A stretch of 12,650 nt of DNA from an uncultured Actinoplanes sp. (lineage in GTDB: Bacteria > Actinomycetota > Actinomycetes > Mycobacteriales > Micromonosporaceae), in NCBI GenBank assembly GCA_934667465.1, contig CAKUMG010000075.1:1-12650 (forward strand). Reading direction: 5' to 3'. The notes beneath the pieces were generated by a model. It worked only from the letters and a program-made list of their open reading frames with translations, was not told where the DNA came from and did no database searches. Shown here in pieces: positions 7,213 through 12,650 of the stretch (position 1 is the stretch's first letter; each line of letters opens with the position of its first letter). Position numbers and translations under genes: made by a program.

Positions 7213-7238
7213 GCGGCACCTATCGGCTCGCGGCACCT
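7213..7238. repeat. 9-bp direct repeat upstream of the secreted GH78
   Basis: GCGGCACCT occurs at 7213-7221 and again at 7230-7238, 17 bp start to start. It lies about 55-80 bp upstream of the GH78 start codon, a position suited to a regulator site; chance is possible in sequence this GC-rich. Confidence 0.4.
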
Positions 7239-7251
7239 CCTTCCCGGTCGA

Positions 7252-7267
7252 GCCGGCCGGTGCCGGC
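7252..7267 (-). terminator. Short GC hairpin after the binding-protein gene
   Basis: GCCGGC at 7252-7257 pairs with GCCGGC at 7262-7267 around a 4-nt loop, about 58 bp after the binding-protein stop on the minus strand. It could weaken or end the operon transcript. The stem is short and such pairs are common in GC-rich DNA. Confidence 0.3.
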
Positions 7268-7324
7268 GATGCGGGCTAAGGCGTGGGCACTGGGCTTGGG
7301 GTGGCGGGTGAAGCAGGTGCGGAC

Positions 7325-8581
7325 CTACTCACCCTTCTGGTACTCGGTGTCCATGTTCTTGAGGACCTCGTCCGGCGTGGCCTGGTTGCTGAAGACTTCC
7401 TGCAGCCCGCTGAGCATGGTCTGCTGCACCTTGGCGTTGGGCCACAGCTGGTCCATGAACGGCACGGTCTTGTTCTCCTGCACGAAGGTGGTCAGCTGCT
7501 CGAGGCCGGGGTCGACGGTGGTGCCGGCATCAGGCAGGGTCGGCAGGCTGCCCTGCTTCTCGTTAAACAGCTTCATGCCCTCGGGCGACATCATGAACGT
7601 GATGAACTTCAGCGCCAGCTCCCTGTTCTTGGCCTTGGCGTTGACGCCGTAGCCTGCGCCGGCGGCGGCCGGCATCACGAACGTGGCCGGGTCGTCGGTG
7701 GCCGGCAGCGCGGTCATGGTGAACTTGCCGTTCGGGTTCTTGGCCTTGAGCAGGGCAATGATCCAATTGCCCTGCACGATGCCGAGTGTCCTGCCGGTGG
7801 CGGCCAGGGTCTGGCTCGCCTCGTAGCTGGTGCCGAGGGGGTTCTGCTGGAAACAGCCGGCCTTGTTCATCTCGGTGTACTTGGCCATCGCCTGGGTCCA
7901 GGCCGAACCGGCGAAGGTGGCCTGCCCGCCGGCGAGCTTGTCGTTGAACGCGGGGTCCTGGCGGTAGACGACGTTGGCGGCGAGGGCATAGAGCACGAGC
8001 TGGGTGACCCAGTTGTCCTGGATGCCGAGCGCGTAGGCCGGGGTGCCCTTGGCCGCGGCGTCACGGCAGAAGCCGAGCAGTTCGGTCCAGGTCGTCGGGG
8101 CCTTGAGGCCCGACTTGGCCAGGGCCTCGTCGTTGTAGACGGCGCCGATGCCGTTGAGCCCGAACAGGGCGTTGTAGGTCTTGCCCTCGTACTGGGCCAC
8201 CTGCTTGAAGGAGTCCGGGAGCTTGGCCGCCCACGGCTGGTCCGACAGGTCGAGCAGGTAGCCGGGCTTGGCCAGGACGTAGGTGGCGCCGGGGTTGCCG
8301 TTGCCGGGCCACACGGTCATCACGTCGGGGGCGGTGCCCGACGCCAGCTGCGTGCGGATCTGAGCCTGGTACTGGTCGGCGCCGCTGGTGGTGAAGTTGA
8401 CCTTGACGCCGGGGTTGGCTGCTTCGAACGCCTTGATGACGTCCTCGACGGAGCCCTGGTCGACCGAGGCGAGTGTGAGCGTCTTGTTGTCGCCGCCGGT
8501 GCCGGAACCGGAGTTGGTGCCGCTGCTGCACGCCGCGGTGAGCAGGACGGCGGTCAGCGCGATGGACAGGCTTCTCTTCAT
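7325..8581 (-). CDS. ABC sugar transporter solute-binding lipoprotein
   Basis: This 418-residue protein belongs to the family 1 extracellular solute-binding proteins (CUT1 sugar importers). It begins MKRSLSIALTAVLLTAAC, a lipoprotein signal peptide with Cys18 as the lipidated residue (the -3 position is Thr, a slight departure from the lipobox), followed by a Ser/Gly-rich linker (19-30). ASVDQGSVEDVIKAFEAANPGVKVN (38-62) is the typical first lobe, then QLASGTAPDVMTVW, YNDEALAKSGLKAPTTWTEL and the KFITFMMSPEGMKLFNEKQGSLPTL C-terminal signature. Its start overlaps the stop of the cytosolic GH78 (ATGA, 8578-8581), with AGGAGA just upstream at short spacing. Position suggests it binds rhamnosyl oligosaccharides or glycosides. 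It is placed after the permeases and enzyme instead of before them, which is less common. Confidence 0.93.
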   Translation of the reverse strand: MKRSLSIALTAVLLTAACSSGTNSGSGTGGDNKTLTLASVDQGSVEDVIKAFEAANPGVKVNFTTSGADQYQAQIRTQLASGTAPDVMTVWPGNGNPGATYVLAKPGYLLDLSDQPWAAKLPDSFKQVAQYEGKTYNALFGLNGIGAVYNDEALAKSGLKAPTTWTELLGFCRDAAAKGTPAYALGIQDNWVTQLVLYALAANVVYRQDPAFNDKLAGGQATFAGSAWTQAMAKYTEMNKAGCFQQNPLGTSYEASQTLAATGRTLGIVQGNWIIALLKAKNPNGKFTMTALPATDDPATFVMPAAAGAGYGVNAKAKNRELALKFITFMMSPEGMKLFNEKQGSLPTLPDAGTTVDPGLEQLTTFVQENKTVPFMDQLWPNAKVQQTMLSGLQEVFSNQATPDEVLKNMDTEYQKGE

Positions 8582-11211
8582 GTGTTCTCCTGCGTTGGAG
8601 ATCGGTAAGTGGCGGTGAAGGTGAAGCGGCCCGAGGCCAGCCGCACGACAACGCCGTGGGCGGAGGGTTCGGCCGCGACGGGAGCGTCGTCGTGGCGGAC
8701 GCTGCCGGGGTCAGGGGTGGGGATTTCCAGGACGGCGGTGCTGCCGGGCGGCACGGCAACGCACACGGTGATCTCGTCGCCGTCGAGCCGCCAGCCGCAG
8801 GAAACGAGCCCGCGTACGGTTTCCTGCTCGGCCAGGGCCCAGGTGAGCTTCCCGCCGGGTGTGGGCCGCAGCAGCAGCTCCTTGTAGGCGACCGAGCCAG
8901 GCGCCTGATCGATGCCGGCCACGCGACCGTAGAGCCAGTCGCCGACGCTGCCCAGGCTGTAGTGGTTGAACGAATTCATCGCGGCCGACTGGAACCCGCC
9001 GTGCTCGGTCCAGCCGTCCCAGCGCTCCCAGATCGTGGTGGCGCCGTGGCGGATCGAGTAGCCCCAGGACGGGAACTCCTCCTGGTGCAGCAGGGCGTAC
9101 GCGAGATCCGCTCGGCCGTGCTCGGTCAGCACCGGGCACAGCAGCGACACCCCGACGAAGCCGGTGGTGAGGCGATCGCCCCGCTGCTCGATGTCGGCGG
9201 CCAGGTGCCCCGCCGCGGCCGGAATCAACTCATCCGGTAGCAGACCGAACGCCAGCGCCAGCAGATAGCCGGTCTGGGTGCCGCCCTCGACGGATCCGTC
9301 ATCCTTGACGTACGCATCGGCGAACGCTGACCGGATCTTGTCGTGCAGGGCCCGGTACTCCTCGGCCTCGACGCGACCGAGGAGCTCTGCGACGTCGGCG
9401 ACGATCCGCGTGCTGTGCGCGAAGTAGGCGGTCGACAGCACGTCGCGCGGGGTCTCGGCGTCGACCTGCAACCAGTCGCCGTACGAATTGCCGGTTCGTT
9501 GACGCCACAGCAGGCCGGGGTTGTGCCGGCGGATGTGCTCGATCCACGCGGCCATGGCGTCGAAGCTGCGCTCGAGGGTGCGCCGGTCGCCGTATGTCTT
9601 CCAGAGCAGCCACGGGATGATGACCCCGGCGTCGCCCCAGGCCGGGGCGCCTTCCCGGTCGAGCACCATGATCGGCGCGACGTCGCGGAAGGCCCCGTCG
9701 GCGTCCTGCCCGTCGACCACGTCCTTCATCCACCGGGCGAAGAACGCGGACACGTCCGCGTTGCGCGACGCCGTGGGCGCGAACACCTGGGCGTCGGCCA
9801 GCCAGCCGAGCCGCTCGTCGCGCTGCGGGCAGTCGGTGGGAACGGCGACGAAGTTGCCACGCTGCCCCCACACGATGTTGGCGTGCAGCTGGTTCACCAT
9901 CGAGTCGGAGCACTCGAACCGCCCGGTGAACGGGGTGTCGTTGTGCAGCACCCGCGCGCTCACGTCGTCGGCCGTCAGCTCGCCGGGGTAGCCGGTGACC
10001 TCGGCGTAGCGAAACCCGTGAAACGTGAAGCGCGGCTCGAACACCTCGTCGCCGCCGGCGCACACGTACGTGTCGGTGGCCGCCGCGCGACGCAGGTTGG
10101 CCACGTAGAGCTCGCCGTCATCGAGAACTTCGGCGTGCCGAACGACGATCCGCTGCCCGGGCTCGGCGTCGCGAATCCGCAGCCGTACCCGGCCGGTCAG
10201 GTTCTGCCCGAAGTCGACGATCCGGCCGGTCACCGAAACGGCGGGGACCTCCGCTGTGGCCCTGATCGGATGGTCGGGCTCGGCAACCAGCGGTCCGGGA
10301 TCCCGGTCGAGCACCGCAACCCGCCCGAACGACGGCATCCGGCGGCCGTCGACGAACTCCCCCATCAGCAGATCGGCGGACCGGATCGGTCCGGTCCCCT
10401 CCTGCCAGTCCTCTCCGCTGGAAATCACCCGGCGCGAGCCGTCGGCGAAGTCGAGCACCAGCTGGGCCAGGTAGGCCGGGGCGGTGCCGTAGTGGCGCGC
10501 GGGCCGGCTCGGATCGAAGCCGACATGTCCGCTCCACCAGCCGTCGGCCACGATCGCGCCGATCTCGTTGGACCCGGCGCGCACCTGGTCGGTGACGTCA
10601 TACGTCTGGTACTGCAGCCGCCGGTGGTATTCGGTCCAGCCCGGGGCAAGCTCGAGGTCGCCGACCCGCGCGCCGTTCAGGCTGGGCTCGTAGACTCCGC
10701 GAGCCGTGGCGTGGAGCCGGGCACGCACCGGCTGCTCGGCCACCTCGAAGGAGTGCCGCAGGTAGAGCGGTGCCGTGGCGGGGTCGGGAAAGGACCGCTC
10801 CTCGTCGGTGGGCGGATCGACCAGCGGCAGGCCGACCGGGTCCCGGCCGACCCACACAGCGGTCCAGTCCTCGCGGTGCAGCAGCCCGGTCTCGAACCAG
10901 GCTTGCTCGCGGCCGGCCGCCGCGCCGGTCTCGTCCCAGGTCTCGACGCGCCAGTGGTAACGGGTGGCCGACTGCAGAGCTGGGCCGTCCCATGTCACGA
11001 GCAGCGTGTCGTTGCCGGCCCGGCGGCCGCTGTCCCAGATGAGCCGGTCGGATTCGTCCAGGTCTGCCGCGCGCAGGGCGGCGGTGATGCGGTAGGCGCT
11101 CTGCGCGGCGCCATGGCGGGCGCTGCGCAGTTTCCACGACAGGCGCGGGCGGGGTTCGTCGAGGCCGAGCGGCTCGCTGAGCTGTTCGGTCGTCAGGCCG
11201 TACGGTGTCAT
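8578..11211 (-). CDS. Cytosolic GH78 alpha-L-rhamnosidase
   Basis: This 877-residue protein has the usual length of an intracellular GH78 and no signal peptide. The fibronectin-like N-terminal domain starts at residue 1 (EPLGLDEPRPRLSWKL, 13-28), the rhamnosidase N domain spans about 145-330, IVDFGQNLTGRVRLR (331-345) marks the concanavalin-like domain, and the (alpha/alpha)6 barrel follows. TDCPQRDERLGWLADAQVF (459-477) contains the likely general acid E466, and GATTIWERWDGW (723-734) the likely base E729, by motif analogy to characterised GH78 enzymes. The C-terminal sandwich covers roughly the last 100 residues (KELLLRPTPGG onward). The ATG at 11211 overlaps the stop of the second permease (11208-11211) and has GGAGG at 9 bp spacing. 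It probably releases rhamnose from imported glycosides. The in-frame extension up to 12087 is the shadow of the permease gene. Confidence 0.94.
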   Translation of the reverse strand: MTPYGLTTEQLSEPLGLDEPRPRLSWKLRSARHGAAQSAYRITAALRAADLDESDRLIWDSGRRAGNDTLLVTWDGPALQSATRYHWRVETWDETGAAAGREQAWFETGLLHREDWTAVWVGRDPVGLPLVDPPTDEERSFPDPATAPLYLRHSFEVAEQPVRARLHATARGVYEPSLNGARVGDLELAPGWTEYHRRLQYQTYDVTDQVRAGSNEIGAIVADGWWSGHVGFDPSRPARHYGTAPAYLAQLVLDFADGSRRVISSGEDWQEGTGPIRSADLLMGEFVDGRRMPSFGRVAVLDRDPGPLVAEPDHPIRATAEVPAVSVTGRIVDFGQNLTGRVRLRIRDAEPGQRIVVRHAEVLDDGELYVANLRRAAATDTYVCAGGDEVFEPRFTFHGFRYAEVTGYPGELTADDVSARVLHNDTPFTGRFECSDSMVNQLHANIVWGQRGNFVAVPTDCPQRDERLGWLADAQVFAPTASRNADVSAFFARWMKDVVDGQDADGAFRDVAPIMVLDREGAPAWGDAGVIIPWLLWKTYGDRRTLERSFDAMAAWIEHIRRHNPGLLWRQRTGNSYGDWLQVDAETPRDVLSTAYFAHSTRIVADVAELLGRVEAEEYRALHDKIRSAFADAYVKDDGSVEGGTQTGYLLALAFGLLPDELIPAAAGHLAADIEQRGDRLTTGFVGVSLLCPVLTEHGRADLAYALLHQEEFPSWGYSIRHGATTIWERWDGWTEHGGFQSAAMNSFNHYSLGSVGDWLYGRVAGIDQAPGSVAYKELLLRPTPGGKLTWALAEQETVRGLVSCGWRLDGDEITVCVAVPPGSTAVLEIPTPDPGSVRHDDAPVAAEPSAHGVVVRLASGRFTFTATYRSPTQENT

Positions 11212-12029
11212 CCTTTGAGTCCTCCGGCGAAGCCGTTGATGATGCTGCGCTGCAGCGCGAGATAGACCGCCAGGACCGGGACGATGCTGATCAGCAGGGC
11301 GGCGAAGATGAGGTTCCAGTCGGAGACGTACTGGCCGACGAAACCTGCCACAGCCACCGGGACGGTCTGCTGGTCGCTGCCGGACAGGTAGAGCAGTGGC
11401 GTGAAGAAGTCGTTCCAGACGGCGACCGCATTGAGCACGAGTGCGGTGACCGTGATCGGCTTGAGCATGGGGAAGACGATGTGGCGGAACGTCGCGAGTG
11501 GGGCGGCGCCGTCGATCGACGCCGCCTCCTCGAAGTCGCGCGGGAGGGCGCGCAGGAAGCCGACGTACAGGAAGGTCGTGAAGGGCACCTGCAGGCCGGA
11601 GTAGAAGAGCACGAGCGACCACACCGAGCCGAGCAGGCCGAGGTCGCGCACGGTCTGGTACAGCGGCAGTGACGCCAGTTGGAACGGCAGGACCAGGCCC
11701 AGCATGATCAGCAGGAACGTGGTCCGTGACCAGCGGGCGGCGCTTCTCGCGAGGGGGTACGCGGCCAGTGCGGAGACGGCCAGGACGATGAGCGTGCTGA
11801 CCGCGGTCACGAGCACGCTGTTGATCAGGGCGCCGCCCAAGCCGGCCTCTTGCCACGCCCCGGTGAAGTTGCCGAACGTCGGGTCGGTGGTCGGGCTGAT
11901 CGGCGAGGAGGTGTCGGAGGGGTGCCGGATCGCGAGGTTGACCAGCACGTAGACCGGGAAGGCGAAGACGATCCCGACCGCGATCATGACCATTTCGAGG
12001 GCGAAGGTGCGTTTCGTGTAGTGGTTCAC
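11208..12029 (-). CDS. CUT1 ABC sugar permease, second subunit (MalG/AraQ-like)
   Basis: This 273-residue inner-membrane protein has six predicted helices. The first is about 11-33 (EMVMIAVGIVFAFPVYVLV), followed by an extracytoplasmic loop TTDPTFGNFTGAWQ typical of this subunit. The ATPase-contact EAA loop is FEEAASIDGAAPLATFRHIVFP (166-187), and the protein ends with RSIINGFAGGLKG, a hallmark of MalG/LacG-type permeases. The start is GTG at 12029, overlapping the TGA of the first permease (GTGA, 12026-12029); a GAGAAGG stretch precedes it. The stop overlaps the cytosolic GH78 start. With the first permease it forms the membrane channel of the rhamnoside importer. No ATP-binding subunit is encoded in the window. 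Confidence 0.93.
   Translation of the reverse strand: MNHYTKRTFALEMVMIAVGIVFAFPVYVLVNLAIRHPSDTSSPISPTTDPTFGNFTGAWQEAGLGGALINSVLVTAVSTLIVLAVSALAAYPLARSAARWSRTTFLLIMLGLVLPFQLASLPLYQTVRDLGLLGSVWSLVLFYSGLQVPFTTFLYVGFLRALPRDFEEAASIDGAAPLATFRHIVFPMLKPITVTALVLNAVAVWNDFFTPLLYLSGSDQQTVPVAVAGFVGQYVSDWNLIFAALLISIVPVLAVYLALQRSIINGFAGGLKG
11221..11225 (-). promoter_or_regulatory. Ribosome binding site of the cytosolic GH78
   Basis: GGAGG on the minus strand is 9 bp before the ATG at 11211, inside the end of the permease gene. It fixes the GH78 start against the much longer open frame. Confidence 0.7.
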
Positions 12030-12650
12030 GAGGCCGCCTTCTCGTTGCGGTTGAGGGCGGTGTACTGGGCGCCGGAGAAGACCGCAACGATGATCGTCAG
12101 CACGACGGCCAGGGCGATGCTGTAGCCGAACTCGCCGAGTGTGAAGGCGTCCTTGTAGATCAGCGTCGAGATGGTGTCGGTGGCGTGGCCCGGGCCGCCG
12201 CCGGTCAGCGCAAACACCTGGTCGAACAGCTTGATCCCGCCGATGATCGACAACATCAGGTTGATCGTGATCGCGGGCGCCAGCAGCGGCCGCACGATCG
12301 ACCAGAAGCGGCGAACCGGGCCGGTACCGTCGATGGCAGCCGCCTCGTAGATCTCGCGCGGGATGGACTGCAGGCCGGCCAGAAAGATGACCATGGAGTA
12401 GCCGGCGAACTGCCAGACCACGACGACCACGATCATCGAGAGCGCGAGGTCCGGGTCGCCGAGCCAATCCTTCTGCCAGCCGTCCAGGCCGACGGCGCCG
12501 AGCAGGCTGTTGACCGCGCCGTCCGGGCCCAGCAGGTTGCGCCACAGATAGGCGGTGACGATCGGCGTGACCACGGCAGGGGCGAACAGCAACACCCGCA
12601 GGAAGTTCCTGCTCTTGATCAGGCTGTTGACGCCGAGGGCGAGTAGCAGG
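12026..12650 (-). CDS. CUT1 ABC sugar permease, first subunit (MalF/LacF-like), 5' end missing
   Basis: The frame enters from the right edge and ends at TGA 12028-12026; about 208 residues are visible. They start LLLALGVNSLIKSRNFLRVLLFAPAVV, which continues beyond the GTG at 12595, so that codon is internal and the true start lies outside the window. Visible features are APAVVTPIVTAYLWRNLL, the periplasmic segment GPDGAVNSLLGAVGLDGW, the EAA loop REIYEAAAIDGTGPVRRFWSIVRP, and FDQVFALTGGGPGHATDTISTLIY, a signature of the MsmF/UgpA/LacF subunits. It forms the transmembrane heterodimer with the downstream permease. A missing N-terminal part of roughly 90-100 residues with the first helices is expected from family length. 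Confidence 0.92.
   Translation of the reverse strand, partial: LLLALGVNSLIKSRNFLRVLLFAPAVVTPIVTAYLWRNLLGPDGAVNSLLGAVGLDGWQKDWLGDPDLALSMIVVVVVWQFAGYSMVIFLAGLQSIPREIYEAAAIDGTGPVRRFWSIVRPLLAPAITINLMLSIIGGIKLFDQVFALTGGGPGHATDTISTLIYKDAFTLGEFGYSIALAVVLTIIVAVFSGAQYTALNRNEKAAS

Larger units (their letters stand above)
7159..7324 (-). other. Intergenic gap between binding protein and secreted GH78
   Basis: This 166-bp stretch is the only sizeable non-coding gap in the right half. It holds a small GC hairpin (7252-7267), a 9-bp direct repeat (7213-7238) and an in-frame 33-codon continuation after the binding-protein stop that looks protein-like. I see no convincing -35/-10 pair, although a promoter for the secreted enzyme would have to lie here if it is transcribed separately. 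Confidence 0.6.

Noticed and set aside
7159..7236. GTG at 7236 as start of the secreted rhamnosidase
   Set aside because: It would put 26 polar residues before the signal peptide and its GGAAGGAG abuts the start codon; the ATG at 7158 has a spaced ribosome binding site and begins the signal peptide directly.
7283..8608. Open frame of 441 codons on the plus strand opposite the receptor gene
   Set aside because: Gly/Val/Leu-rich shadow of the binding-protein gene, which has a lipoprotein signal and full family signatures.
9343..11265. Open frame of 640 codons on the plus strand opposite the cytosolic rhamnosidase
   Set aside because: Same codon-bias artefact; no ribosome binding site, no recognisable family, and the opposite strand is clearly the gene.
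11212..12087. Fusion of the cytosolic rhamnosidase to an N-terminal 292-residue extension
   Set aside because: The extension is Arg/Pro-rich out-of-frame reading of the permease gene; the GH78 fibronectin-like domain begins normally at the ATG at 11211.
1..12650. CRISPR array, tRNA/rRNA genes, IS elements or attachment sites
   Set aside because: No regularly spaced repeats, cloverleaf sequences, transposase motifs or terminal inverted repeats were seen on either strand.

Overview
The window is very GC-rich DNA with strongly G/C-ending codons, GTG starts and many 1-4 bp stop/start overlaps. This fits an actinomycete, and the protein style suggests Micromonosporaceae or a relative (inference, no marker gene present). 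There are no RNA genes, IS elements, integrases or CRISPR repeats.

Left part, plus strand (1-2527): the 3' end of a probable exported lipoprotein-like protein is closed by a strong hairpin terminator (553-577). Then comes a tightly coupled three-gene unit: a class I SAM methyltransferase (637-1368), a 110-residue membrane protein (1365-1697) and an FMN nitroreductase-family protein (1697-2527). The first ATG has no ribosome binding site and may be read from a leaderless transcript. The unit runs convergently into a cytochrome P450 gene, and the two 3' ends overlap by 44 bp.

Middle, minus strand (2484-4028): a CYP107-like P450 (2484-3677) has a complete heme-binding signature. It is preceded by a 108-codon reading frame of unknown function (3674-4000). 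The 3' end of that small frame holds an AT-richer patch with a TACAAT -10-like box inside an imperfect palindrome, a candidate regulated promoter for the P450. A 9-bp-stem hairpin (4006-4028) separates this pair from the sugar genes.

Right part, minus strand (4039-12650): this is a rhamnoside-uptake and hydrolysis locus. In transcription order it has two CUT1-type ABC permeases (the first cut by the window edge), a cytosolic GH78 alpha-L-rhamnosidase, a lipoprotein solute-binding protein and, after a 166-bp gap, a secreted GH78 alpha-L-rhamnosidase with an inserted extra module. The first four genes overlap by 4 bp each. No transport ATPase lies in the window, so the importer probably uses a shared ATPase encoded elsewhere (MsiK-type, inference). 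The likely scheme is that the secreted enzyme trims L-rhamnose from plant or microbial rhamnosides outside the cell, the binding protein and permeases import rhamnosyl oligosaccharides or glycosides, and the intracellular GH78 releases rhamnose. No rhamnose isomerase, kinase, aldolase or regulator is seen here.

Most of this is recognisable biology. The least explained parts are the small frame with its embedded promoter/operator, the module inserted in the secreted rhamnosidase, the 166-bp gap, and the methyltransferase/membrane protein/nitroreductase unit whose substrate is unknown.
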